From Chitinispirillaceae bacterium (GTDB taxonomy: Bacteria; Fibrobacterota; Chitinivibrionia; Chitinivibrionales; Chitinispirillaceae), in assembly GCA_016930275.1 (NCBI GenBank), contig JAFGHA010000105.1, forward strand, positions 1 through 49,536: DNA of 49,536 nt, in the 5' to 3' direction. Below, piece after piece: positions 28,060-36,534 of the stretch. The notes beneath the pieces are model-generated. The model worked only from the letters and a program-made list of their open reading frames with translations, was not told where the DNA came from and made no database searches. Made by a program: the position numbers and the translations under genes. How positions within the stretch are numbered: position 1 is the first letter of the stretch; each line of letters starts with the position of its first letter.

Positions 28060-28990
28060 GTGCATATCCTCCGCCGCTTCTGATGCGCGGATCGAGTATC
28101 GCGAGCAGTATATCCACCAGCATATTGAATACCATGATGATAACGGCGTAGAATACCACCGTACCCAGAATAAGCGTGTAATCACGATTGAAGGCGGCAG
28201 TAACGAAAAAACGACCGAGTCCGGGAATTGAAAAAATCGTTTCCACAACGAACGAACCCGTAATGAGCCCTGCGGCTGCTGGGCCGAGAAATGAAACCAC
28301 CGGAACCATGGCACCCCGCAATGCGTGCCGCAGAAGAATGCGTCGTTCAGTGAGTCCTTTTGCACGAGCGGTCTTTATGAAATCCTGTACCAGTACCTCA
28401 AGCAAACTTCCCCGCATCATGCGGGCTATATAGGCCACATAGATCATACCGAGCGTTATTGACGGCAGGATCCGGTCGGCGGGAGAAGTCCACCCTGCAA
28501 CCGGCAGCCACCCCAGGAGCAGCCCGAAGACCAGTACCAGCAGAGGACCCAGTACAAACGATGGTATGCATATCCCGCCCATACTCAGAAACATGACGAG
28601 AAAATCAGCACCCGTCCCGTTTCTGGATGCCGCAATCATTCCTGCAGTACAACCGAAAAGAAGCGCGAAGAACAGCGCATAACAACCGAGTTCAAATGAT
28701 ACCGGAAACGCTTCGGCGATAAGTTCAGTGACTTTTCGGCCGGGATATTTGAAAGACGGGCCGAGGTCACCCCGGAGCACCGAACCGAGATAGTTGACAT
28801 ATTGCACATAGAGCGGTCTATCGAGACCGTAATGACGTTTGAGTTCCCTGAGCACCTGCGGTGAAACCGTTTTTTCGGCGCTGAACGGCCCTCCCGGAGC
28901 GAGCCGTATAAGAAAAAAGGTGATGGTGAATATAACCAGCAGCGAGAGCGGCATTTCGACCAGTACACGGCGCAGAAGAAAACGTAGCAT
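28049..28990 (-). CDS. oppB: Oligopeptide ABC transporter permease (OppB/DppB type)
   Basis: A 313-residue permease. The N-terminus MLRFLLRRVLVEMPLSLLV, then FFLIRLAPGGPF, matches the family's usual beginning, so ATG 28990 is chosen over TTG 29020. Later segments include GLDRPLYVQY, the DLGPSFKYPGR motif and the conserved coupling segment TARAKGLTERRILLRHALR. Six membrane segments are expected. It lies 100 bp downstream of the binding-protein gene and overlaps oppC. No strong ribosome-binding site is visible. Confidence 0.92.
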   Translation of the reverse strand: MLRFLLRRVLVEMPLSLLVIFTITFFLIRLAPGGPFSAEKTVSPQVLRELKRHYGLDRPLYVQYVNYLGSVLRGDLGPSFKYPGRKVTELIAEAFPVSFELGCYALFFALLFGCTAGMIAASRNGTGADFLVMFLSMGGICIPSFVLGPLLVLVFGLLLGWLPVAGWTSPADRILPSITLGMIYVAYIARMMRGSLLEVLVQDFIKTARAKGLTERRILLRHALRGAMVPVVSFLGPAAAGLITGSFVVETIFSIPGLGRFFVTAAFNRDYTLILGTVVFYAVIIMVFNMLVDILLAILDPRIRSGGGYAHAG

Positions 28991-29090
28991 GGATGCAAAA
29001 TAACGGAAGCAACGGTACAAGGCAATAACTACCTGAATCGGAAATCGGAGTCAATCACCGAATCGGTAATACTTCAACCTCCCCCGGCAG

Positions 29091-30752
29091 CTACTTCTCA
29101 AGCCACACGTACTTATAGTTATGAATATTCAGAAGGTTCGGATACCACCCTTTCACCGCAGGATGGAGCAGATACACATTCGTATAGAAGTAGATCGGCA
29201 GCACCGGCATTTCCTCGAGCAACAGTGCCTCGGCCGAGCGGAACGCGCCGAACCGGGTTTCCCGGCCGGAGGCGACTGCCGCGACGGAAATGAGACTGTC
29301 GTAACGCCGGTCAGACCATCCGGTGTTGTTGTTGCCGCCACCGGTTACCCACATATCGAGAAACGTCATCGGATCGTTGTAATCACCGATCCAGCCCATG
29401 CGGGCGATGGAAAATCCGCCCTGCTGCTTCGAGGCGAGATAGACCTTCCACTCCTGATTGACAAGTGTCACCTCGATGCCGAGATACCGTTTCCACATCT
29501 GCTGGATCGCCTGTGCCACCGTATGGTGCGTTTCGGAGGTATTGTAGAGTACCTCTACCGGCGGAAACGCCTTGCCGCCGGGACCATACCCCGCTTCGGC
29601 CAGTAGTTTCCTCGCTTCAGTCGTATCGAAACGGAGTGCTGAATCGGCGGTATAACCCCCGGTTGCGGGAGGGGTAAAACAGGTTGCGGGAAGCTGCCCT
29701 CCCTTGAGAATGTGTTCAACGATCGCCTTCCGGTCAATTGACAGTGCCATCGCCCTGCGGATAAGCGGGTTGTCCATGGGCGGCCGCTGCACATTCACCA
29801 CGTAGAAGTAGGTACCCAGATAAGGATCAATTCTGAGTGCCTCCGGATTGTTGGTGCGATACCATTCGATCCGTGCGGGAGCGAGATTGGTGGTCATGTG
29901 TACCTCACCCGTTCTGAACGACCGTTCCTCCGTCTGCAGATTATCGATCGGATAGAAATTGATCCGGTTCAACCGAACCTTATTACGGTCCCAGTACTTT
30001 TCGCTCTTCACGACAGATACAATCCGGTTGATCTCCCACGACGCAAGGGTAAAGGATCCGTTTCCCACGAAATGCTCCGGCCGCGTCCATGCCGTCCCCC
30101 GTGAATCGATCTTGCCGAATTTGAGAATGGTGGCGCGATGTACGGGAAACCATGAATGATGCGCCAGGAGTGAAAGAAAAAACGGTGTGGGCCGGCCGAG
30201 CGTGAGAACCAGTGTCGTGTCATCCGCGACTCCGGCTCCCACGCTGGAAAAGTCATCGGTCGTACGCTTGTGGTATGCTTCGGCACCTTTAAGACAATAG
30301 AGCATATATGCATACTCACTCCCGAGACCCGGCGAGAGAATCCGCTGAAAGGAAAAATGGAAATCTCCGGCGGTGACCCGGTCGCCGTTCGACCAGAGTG
30401 CATCGGAACGCAGATGAAAGGTCCAGGTCAGGCCACCGTCGGCGGTGTCCCATGATTTCGCCACACCGGGAACCGGTTGCAGGGATTTCGGTTCCGAGAT
30501 AACAAGTCCCTCGAAAAGCGCCTCCAGGATATGGAACTCCGGCACCCCGGTGACAATATGCGGATCGAGATCCTGCGGTTCCGTCTGATTGGCGATATAG
30601 AGTTCCTGGTCGGCAATACCGCACTCAACGGCAGTCTGTTTGGAGGTGCAGCCGAGGAGCGACAGCGCCGCTGCAATTAAAACGGCAATAAAAAGTCTGA
30701 CTCGACAGAAATGACTGCCGGTATGCCGGATCTGCGTATCCCGATTTTTCAT
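29091..30752 (-). CDS. oppA: Extracellular solute-binding lipoprotein, family 5 (OppA/DppA type)
   Basis: A 553-residue peptide-binding protein with a signal peptide ending in lipobox LLGC (Cys about 35). Family features are EPQDLDPH near the N-terminus, PGVAKSWDTADGGLTWTFHLR, LWSNGDRVTAGDF, and the C-terminal MPVLPIYFYTNVYL. As a lipoprotein it is tethered to a membrane, in contrast to periplasmic E. coli OppA. It heads the oppABC cluster; a long upstream region (30753-31159) carries the promoter. AAAGG precedes the ATG. Confidence 0.93.
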   Translation of the reverse strand: MKNRDTQIRHTGSHFCRVRLFIAVLIAAALSLLGCTSKQTAVECGIADQELYIANQTEPQDLDPHIVTGVPEFHILEALFEGLVISEPKSLQPVPGVAKSWDTADGGLTWTFHLRSDALWSNGDRVTAGDFHFSFQRILSPGLGSEYAYMLYCLKGAEAYHKRTTDDFSSVGAGVADDTTLVLTLGRPTPFFLSLLAHHSWFPVHRATILKFGKIDSRGTAWTRPEHFVGNGSFTLASWEINRIVSVVKSEKYWDRNKVRLNRINFYPIDNLQTEERSFRTGEVHMTTNLAPARIEWYRTNNPEALRIDPYLGTYFYVVNVQRPPMDNPLIRRAMALSIDRKAIVEHILKGGQLPATCFTPPATGGYTADSALRFDTTEARKLLAEAGYGPGGKAFPPVEVLYNTSETHHTVAQAIQQMWKRYLGIEVTLVNQEWKVYLASKQQGGFSIARMGWIGDYNDPMTFLDMWVTGGGNNNTGWSDRRYDSLISVAAVASGRETRFGAFRSAEALLLEEMPVLPIYFYTNVYLLHPAVKGWYPNLLNIHNYKYVWLEK

Positions 30753-31002
30753 TCACTGCCTTTCAGTATTTCGTGAAGTGATAAAAATAGATTCAGGGAA
30801 TGCATTTCGACGCGTGGTCTTAATTTCCATACAGTTCATCAACACTATCATTGTAGGGCCTGGATCGTGAGGGGAGACGGGCCACACGTGATTACTTTCA
30901 TCACTGTCTGGTTTCACACGCCCAAGGGACCTGCGGGAGGACCTCTGAACAGCCAACTCTTTCTGTACCATAATCAAATTTCAAATCATCCGCTTTGTTT
31001 CC

Positions 31003-31034
31003 CCATTCTGAATTCTGTTTCCTGACTTCTGAAC
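31003..31034. repeat. TTCTGAA-type short repeat, second copy
   Basis: Reads as CCATTCTGAATTCTG, then TTTCCTGACTTCTGAAC: degenerate tandem TTCTGAA/TCTGAC units, as at 14370-14401. Confidence 0.5.
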
Positions 31035-31046
31035 GACCGCTTCTGC

Positions 31047-31079
31047 CTTTTACAATTCTTTTACAATCTTTTTACCCCC
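31047..31079 (+). promoter_or_regulatory. Triple 11-bp direct repeat, candidate OmpR/PhoB-family operator
   Basis: The hexamer TTTACA occurs at 31049-31054 and 31060-31065, and TTTACC at 31071-31076, each exactly 11 bp after the previous one; the flanking CTTTTACAAT units are also alike. Tandem sites with 11-bp period are the usual target of OmpR/PhoB-family winged-helix regulators. It lies about 80 bp upstream of the VWA gene, directly before a CTGACA that could be a -35 box. An OmpR/PhoB-family regulator is encoded at the end of this gene cluster. Confidence 0.6.
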
Positions 31080-31159
31080 CTCTGACAACCCTTTTCTCCT
31101 TTCTCGGTATCTTTTAATCAGTACCGGTAATCTCATTCCCATTGATAAAGGAGGAATAC

Positions 31160-32785
31160 ATGACAATCGTCCCCCGCAGTCTGCAGCGTAAAGGTTTCCT
31201 GACGTTGAGCGCACTGGCGTTTTCAGTTCTGTCGATATCGTGCAACCGTCCTTCCGCGTCCGGAAGAATGCAACAGTCATCGTCAAACGCAATGAGTACA
31301 GCCTCGTCCGATGCGCCATTCACGTTAACCGCGGAAACCGACCGAACGACGATTTTCTCCCGTGGTAAGCAGTCGGTGTACCTTCTTGTCACCATGAACG
31401 TACCGGCGAAAGAAAACGACGGCACGCCACGTCCGCCGCTGAATGTCGGCATGGTGATTGACCGCTCCGGTTCGATGGCCGAAAAAAACAAAATAGACTA
31501 TGCACGGGCATCGGCTTCACAACTGATCGACAGTTTGTCGGACAAGGATCTGCTTGCAATAGTTGAATATGACGATGCGGTTTCGGTCCTCGCGCCGTCG
31601 GCGCCCGTCACCGACAAAGTACGTTTGAAACGACTGGTGAATGATCTCGAACCGCGCGGCAGCACCAATCTGTGCGGTGGATTGATGCACGGCGTGACAC
31701 AGGTGAAAAATGCCGCCCGGGAAGACCGCACGAACCGTGTTGTTCTCCTCACCGACGGGCTGGCAAACCGGGGAATAACCGACCATCAGCAGATCGCTTC
31801 ACTGGTAAGAAACTGGCGACGGCAGGGAATTACCGTGTCGGCGATGGGCCTCGGCCTCGACTACGACGAAAATCTCCTTCAGCAGATCGCGGAATGCGGC
31901 GGCGGCAACTACTACTACATCGAAAGTCCGCAGCAGATGGCCTCGATCTTCAGTCAGGAACTCAGAACACTTGCCGGGACGGTCGCCAACAGCGTTCGAC
32001 TGACATTCAGAGGTGAACAGGCTGTCGACAGTGTGATTACGTACGGCTATGAATCCGTCATCAACCGCGCAACCGCCGAAATCGCACTTCCTTCACTCTA
32101 TAAAGGAGAAAAACGCACCGTCGTACTCGGACTGGTTCTCACTCCGGGAGAGACTGCCGATCTCAACGCCGGCCGGATAGAAATCGTTTATACCGAAAGC
32201 GGCAACAGCACGCCCTCGGTTATCACCGTCCCGGTTTCGCTCTCCTGCAGCGGCAATATGAAAACCGTCAATGCCTCACGGAAACCGGAAGTACTGGCGG
32301 AAGCACTGCTTATCGAGGCTGATGAAAACCATGAAAAATACGTGGCCCTGTATGAACAGGGACATACCGCACAGGCTAAATCACATATCACTGCACTCGC
32401 ATCCTCGATCAGAAACACGAATCGCTATCTCAATGATAAAAAACTTTCGAAAAAACTCGAAGCGCTGCAGCTCGAATCCCGGGATATGGATCGGGCGGAT
32501 CGAAATATTCAGGATAAAAAAGCATACCTGAAAACCAATAAACAGCGGCTCCTCTATGGCAAAAAAGGCAAACGGGGAAAATATCTGCTGCAACCGGGAG
32601 ATCTCAATCCCGAAGTGGTGGCATTGCAGAAAAAGCTCCAGGACCGGCAGCTCTATTCAGGACCGATAAACGGGGAGTATTCCACAGAGGTTGAAAATGC
32701 CGTCAGGTCGTATCAGCACAGCAACAGTCTGGATGCCGACGGTATCGCCGGACCGGCAACCCTCAGAAGCCTCCAACTCTACTGA
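31160..32785 (+). CDS. Probable lipoprotein with von Willebrand A domain and C-terminal peptidoglycan-binding domain
   Basis: A 541-residue exported protein. The signal ends SISC (Cys28), a plausible though not ideal lipobox. The VWA domain (about 94-270) has a complete metal site: DRSGS (D101, S103, S105), T169 in GSTN and D199 in LLTDG. A beta-sandwich (~280-370) and a coiled, Lys/Asp-rich segment (~385-465) follow. The last ~60 residues form a PG_binding_1 domain (LQKKLQ...GPINGEYSTEVENAVRSYQ...DGIAGPATL). It would bind a protein ligand through VWA and the wall through its C-terminus. AAAGGAGG six nt upstream fixes ATG 31160. The next gene, 14 nt downstream, encodes an L,D-transpeptidase. 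Confidence 0.88.
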   Translation: MTIVPRSLQRKGFLTLSALAFSVLSISCNRPSASGRMQQSSSNAMSTASSDAPFTLTAETDRTTIFSRGKQSVYLLVTMNVPAKENDGTPRPPLNVGMVIDRSGSMAEKNKIDYARASASQLIDSLSDKDLLAIVEYDDAVSVLAPSAPVTDKVRLKRLVNDLEPRGSTNLCGGLMHGVTQVKNAAREDRTNRVVLLTDGLANRGITDHQQIASLVRNWRRQGITVSAMGLGLDYDENLLQQIAECGGGNYYYIESPQQMASIFSQELRTLAGTVANSVRLTFRGEQAVDSVITYGYESVINRATAEIALPSLYKGEKRTVVLGLVLTPGETADLNAGRIEIVYTESGNSTPSVITVPVSLSCSGNMKTVNASRKPEVLAEALLIEADENHEKYVALYEQGHTAQAKSHITALASSIRNTNRYLNDKKLSKKLEALQLESRDMDRADRNIQDKKAYLKTNKQRLLYGKKGKRGKYLLQPGDLNPEVVALQKKLQDRQLYSGPINGEYSTEVENAVRSYQHSNSLDADGIAGPATLRSLQLY

Positions 32786-32799
32786 ACCGGGAGGGATCC

Positions 32800-33669
32800 A
32801 TGGACCGTCTTTTCCTTTTTATCCTGGCGGTAGTGCCGTTGACGGCAACGGCATATCAATTACCCGGAAGGATCGATCTATCCGCAACGGTCGATTCGGT
32901 GTACTCCGTTCATCTTTCACTCGGAGGAGTAAACGCGGGCACATTCCGGTCAATCACCGTATACCGATCCTTCAATGACCTCTCGCTCATGGGTTCACTG
33001 GATCTGGATGCCTGGCCGATTACGAAAAGAGTGTTTTCCGGCAATGATTGCAAGGGTGAAATCATCGACAGCCTTACCGCGCACCATACCACGTACACCT
33101 ACTATGTCAAAGCGGAGACCACCGGAGGTACCGTTATCCCGTCGAATGTCGCCTCGGTGGTGGTACCGGATATCATGCTGCCCGCTCCCGGTTACCCCCT
33201 TTCCCTGTTTATTGATAAATGCAACTATTTCCTAGAAGTCCGTTTCGGCCACCAGCCGGTAAAACGTTTTCCGGTCAACGTGGGAAGCAATCCGCGCAAC
33301 CGGAAGTTGCATTATGATTGCCGTTCAACACCGGAAGGAATCTATACGGTTTCCTACACACGGCCGAAAACCGATTTTCACAAGGCAATCGGCGTGAGTT
33401 ATCCGAACAAGTTTGACCGGATGCGCTATTCCGCGGCACTTTCACGGGGAAGTATTCCACTGACTAACGGAAAACCTGCATCGATAGGCGGTTCCATCCA
33501 GATTCACGGAGGCGGCATCGGCAACAACTGGACATGGGGATGCATCGCGATGCGCAATGAGGACCTCGACCAGCTGTTCCGGCTGCCGGAACTGCGAAGC
33601 GGAGTACCGATCATCATCGTGGGAACCGATTTCACCCGCGACAGCGTACTGTCGGCAGACACCATGTAA
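32800..33669 (+). CDS. L,D-transpeptidase (YkuD family) with N-terminal FN3-like domain
   Basis: A 289-residue secreted enzyme that would make or remodel 3-3 peptidoglycan crosslinks or attach proteins to the wall. Signal peptide ~1-19; a fibronectin-III-like domain ~25-125; YkuD domain ~130-275. The active site is IQIHGGGIGNNWTWGCIAM with H236 and C248; Trp-Gly precedes the Cys where Ser-Xaa-Gly is more usual. It begins 14 nt after the VWA/peptidoglycan-binding gene, and a histidine kinase gene starts 62 nt after it. The grouping suggests one wall-directed function. Confidence 0.88.
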   Translation: MDRLFLFILAVVPLTATAYQLPGRIDLSATVDSVYSVHLSLGGVNAGTFRSITVYRSFNDLSLMGSLDLDAWPITKRVFSGNDCKGEIIDSLTAHHTTYTYYVKAETTGGTVIPSNVASVVVPDIMLPAPGYPLSLFIDKCNYFLEVRFGHQPVKRFPVNVGSNPRNRKLHYDCRSTPEGIYTVSYTRPKTDFHKAIGVSYPNKFDRMRYSAALSRGSIPLTNGKPASIGGSIQIHGGGIGNNWTWGCIAMRNEDLDQLFRLPELRSGVPIIIVGTDFTRDSVLSADTM

Positions 33670-33731
33670 CGCCGCGTAAACAATACAAAACTGTAGTAAA
33701 TGCGGGTTTCAGAAATTATTATCATAACACG

Positions 33732-35588
33732 ATGCGAAAGAATCAAACACACTCTCTATGGCGACCGGGAATACTGTTTTTCACCGCGACAGTACTCCCG
33801 GGCCTCGCTCTCAGCGTGCTCACCATCCGTGCGGCACGGCATGAGGAAGCGTTTATGGAGAAACAGCTCGAAAACACTTTTTATTCCGAACTCAGCCAGA
33901 CCGTCTACAGCATACAGAAAGTACTCGAATCGGTGCGGGAAACGCTCGACGGCAGCCTTGCCGAAACCGGTCGTACCGGATTTCCCGCGGATTGGGACCG
34001 TACGACGGATCTGGTCGGCATTCCGTTTCAGTTTCAACTCGACAGCGGTTTCACGGTACCCTCCCGCGGGGGCAATTCGCCCGAAGAAAAACTGTTCGTC
34101 GCCTCCAATACCGGATTTTTCCTCGATCGTCAACCGGTGGAAATCTACCGAAGCATCTCCGATGAATATGCGGAATCAGTCATCGCCGCCGCGAAACAGA
34201 CTTCGTCCTTTCAATCAGGCAATAACGGCAGGCTGCTCCGGAAACAGGCCTCAGATGCATTTGAAACCGATAAAAACGTTCAGAAGGAAATATATTCACA
34301 GCTGCGCAGCAGAGGAAGAGTAGTCCCCCTCCGGAACATTGTCAGCGGCAGCAAAACCGACGCGAAAGTCGAAGCGTACACGCCCCGTCTCTCCACCTAC
34401 GTCACCGAATCGATGCACTTCTCGGATATCGTTGCGACGGCGCCGTCCGGATTCATCCCGAGAATCATCGACCAGCGGTTCATGCTGCTTTACTGGAAAA
34501 AACTCGGAACCGCTACCATTGCAGGGTGCGTCGTGGATATGGACGCGGTAACCGATAAAATTCTTTCCGTTCTGCCGCAGTTGCAGACCGCGGTGCGTAT
34601 TGTCACGGTACTTGATCACAACGGCAAACCGGTGTTCGATTCCGGAACAGCCTCGCCCCCCGACTGGAAACATCCCTTTACCGCACGGGAAATCAGCGGT
34701 CTACTCCCCCGCTGGGAAGTGGCGATGTACCTTACCGATCCGGCGGCGCTCTCTTCACGGGCGCGGATAACCACTCTCAGCCTCATCCTGCTCGCCGGCA
34801 TTCTCTTTACCGTTATCGCGATCAGCGGATTCATACTTCTGAAAACCATGCAGTCGGAAATGAAGCTCGCCCAGCAGAAAACGACCTTCGTCGCCAATGT
34901 ATCCCACGAACTTAAAACGCCGCTTACCTCGATACGGATATTCGCCGAATTACTCAAGGAACGACGCCAGCCCGATCCGCTCAAACAGGAACAATACCTC
35001 GGCATCATTATTTCAGAGACGGAGCGTCTGACACGCCTGATAAATAACGTACTCGATTTCTCACGAAGCAAACGAAGCGGCCGGACATATTCGAAACGCG
35101 AATGCGACCTCAACGGGCTGTCCCGTGAACTCGCCGAAAATCAGCGTGTCCGCCTTGAGCATAACCGGTTTACCTTTGTCACAGCGTATTCTGCCGAGGT
35201 GCTTCCTGCTACCGTCGACCCGGAGGCGATCAAACAGGCGCTGCTGAACATATTGTCAAATGCCGAAAAATATTCTTCGGACACCCGGTGGATCAGCTTT
35301 TCACTCGGCAGGGAAGGCTCCGACGCGATTATCAGAATCGCGGATCGCGGTATCGGTATCGATCCCGCGGAACAGGAAAATATTTTCAGGGAATTTTTCA
35401 GAGTTGACGATTCACTCGCCGCCAGGGTCCAGGGAACCGGTCTCGGTCTCACGATCACCCGGCAGATACTCCGGGATCACGGCGGTGATATCCGCTATCA
35501 GCCCAACCAGCCCTCGGGCAGTGAATTCGTGATTACCCTTCCACTGTGCAAGGAGGTCCCCGGTGAAACAGAAAATTCTGATCGTTGA
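33732..35588 (+). CDS. Transmembrane sensor histidine kinase of the two-component pair
   Basis: A 618-residue inner-membrane kinase. TM1 ~12-30; a large periplasmic domain ~35-340 with no recognisable fold; TM2 ~346-368; a short linker; the HisKA dimerisation helix FVANVSHELKTPLTSI (H392); N box in LLNILSNAEKYS; G1 DRGIGID; G2 in GTGLGLTI. It should phosphorylate the regulator encoded next, whose gene overlaps its 3' end by 26 nt. No recognised small-molecule sensor is present, so the signal might be a wall component or the state of the preceding VWA/transpeptidase pair; that is inference. Confidence 0.92.
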   Translation: MRKNQTHSLWRPGILFFTATVLPGLALSVLTIRAARHEEAFMEKQLENTFYSELSQTVYSIQKVLESVRETLDGSLAETGRTGFPADWDRTTDLVGIPFQFQLDSGFTVPSRGGNSPEEKLFVASNTGFFLDRQPVEIYRSISDEYAESVIAAAKQTSSFQSGNNGRLLRKQASDAFETDKNVQKEIYSQLRSRGRVVPLRNIVSGSKTDAKVEAYTPRLSTYVTESMHFSDIVATAPSGFIPRIIDQRFMLLYWKKLGTATIAGCVVDMDAVTDKILSVLPQLQTAVRIVTVLDHNGKPVFDSGTASPPDWKHPFTAREISGLLPRWEVAMYLTDPAALSSRARITTLSLILLAGILFTVIAISGFILLKTMQSEMKLAQQKTTFVANVSHELKTPLTSIRIFAELLKERRQPDPLKQEQYLGIIISETERLTRLINNVLDFSRSKRSGRTYSKRECDLNGLSRELAENQRVRLEHNRFTFVTAYSAEVLPATVDPEAIKQALLNILSNAEKYSSDTRWISFSLGREGSDAIIRIADRGIGIDPAEQENIFREFFRVDDSLAARVQGTGLGLTITRQILRDHGGDIRYQPNQPSGSEFVITLPLCKEVPGETENSDR

Positions 35589-36258
35589 AGATGACCCGTC
35601 GATTCTCACCGGTGTGGTCGATCTTCTTGAAAGTGAAGGATACGCCGTCTTCAGTGCCGTCGACGGCAGGGAGGCGCTCTTCCTGTACGGTGAACATCAT
35701 CCGGATCTGCTCCTGCTCGACATCATGATTCCCGTCATCAGCGGATACGACGTCTGCAGGGAGGTACGGACGCATGACCACCGGACCCCCATACTCATGC
35801 TCACCGCCAAAAGCCAGGAGGTTGAAAAGGTGATCGGTCTTGAACTCGGCGCCGATGACTATATCGTGAAACCGTTCGGCATTCACGAGCTGCTCGCCCG
35901 GATCAGGGCGGCCCTGCGGCGGGCCACGGTACCGGACCGGGAACCCACCCCGGAAATTTTATCATTCGGCAACGTGACGATTGAACCGGCGAAGCTGCAG
36001 GGAACAATAGACGGAAATCGCTTCGAACTGACGCAGCGTGAATGCAATCTGCTGGAAATGTTCATACGGAATGACGGGCTGGTACTTGACCGGAATGCCC
36101 TGCTGACGAATATCTGGGGTGTTCATTATGAGGGAACCACACGGACGCTCGATCAGCACATCGCCAAGCTCAGGCAGAAAATCGAAACCGATCCCTCGAA
36201 TCCCCGCCATATAAAAACCGTCCACGGCACCGGGTACCGGTTCTGCTCGAACGGATAG
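35563..36258 (+). CDS. OmpR/PhoB-family response regulator
   Basis: A 231-residue regulator with a receiver (~1-118: acidic E9, D10, D11; phosphoacceptor D53; K103 in VKPF) and a winged-helix DNA-binding domain (~135-230) containing LTQREC, LLTNIWGVHYEGTTRTLDQHI, KLRQKIE and the C-terminal TVHGTGYRF. The start is GTG 35563 with AGGAGGT 5 nt upstream. It overlaps the kinase gene and is the last gene of the cluster. Its natural binding geometry (tandem sites, 11-bp period) matches the triple repeat at 31047-31079 upstream of the first gene. Confidence 0.94.
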   Translation: MKQKILIVEDDPSILTGVVDLLESEGYAVFSAVDGREALFLYGEHHPDLLLLDIMIPVISGYDVCREVRTHDHRTPILMLTAKSQEVEKVIGLELGADDYIVKPFGIHELLARIRAALRRATVPDREPTPEILSFGNVTIEPAKLQGTIDGNRFELTQRECNLLEMFIRNDGLVLDRNALLTNIWGVHYEGTTRTLDQHIAKLRQKIETDPSNPRHIKTVHGTGYRFCSNG

Positions 36259-36353
36259 TTTATTCCGGAAGAAAAAACACCCTGGTTCAATTCCGCCGGG
36301 AAATCGGGCACGTGGAATCTGTTCGGAATTCCAGGAAAAGACCGTCCATACTT

Positions 36354-36437
36354 CCCTTCGATAAACTGGTTCAGCATGAGCGGACTTTCTGTGCACGTTT
36401 CACCGATTCCCCTCACCCTGAGCTATTGCCGAAGGGT
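36354..36437. repeat. REP-like inverted repeat, copy B, in the gap after the two-component genes
   Basis: Left arm CCCTTCGATAAACTGGTTCA then GCATGAGCGG; right arm CCTCACCCTGAGCTATTGCC then GAAGGG. The arms are complementary apart from a few changes and match copy A. The 36259-36534 gap holds no gene I can support; a part may be the 3' end of the convergent transcripts. Confidence 0.7.
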
Positions 36438-36534
36438 ACTACCGGCCATCATTTCGACCAGGAACCGTTTCGAAGTGTCGCGGACAGCTGGTCCCCTTCC
36501 AAACCCCTGTCATCTTCACACTGCTATCGGCAAA

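Larger units (their letters stand above)
30753..31159. other. 407-bp divergent intergenic region between oppA and the VWA gene
   Basis: It must hold the promoters of oppA (minus) and of the VWA/transpeptidase/two-component cluster (plus). It contains a TTCTGAA-type repeat (31003-31034), an 11-bp-period triple direct repeat (31047-31079), a CTGACA at 31082-31087 that could be part of a -35 region, and an AAAGGAGG ribosome-binding site just before 31160. A short minus-strand frame (30753-30977) has no family similarity that I can see. Confidence 0.55.

Noticed and set aside
28066-28365. N-terminal extension of oppC
   Set aside because: It lies wholly inside oppB in another frame and does not resemble permease sequence.
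30753-30977. 74-codon minus-strand frame between oppA and the VWA gene
   Set aside because: No recognisable family, no clear ribosome-binding site, and it falls in the divergent promoter region.
36275-36310. TTCAATTCC resembling a tRNA T-loop
   Set aside because: The flanking bases do not pair as a T-stem and no acceptor or anticodon arm fits.
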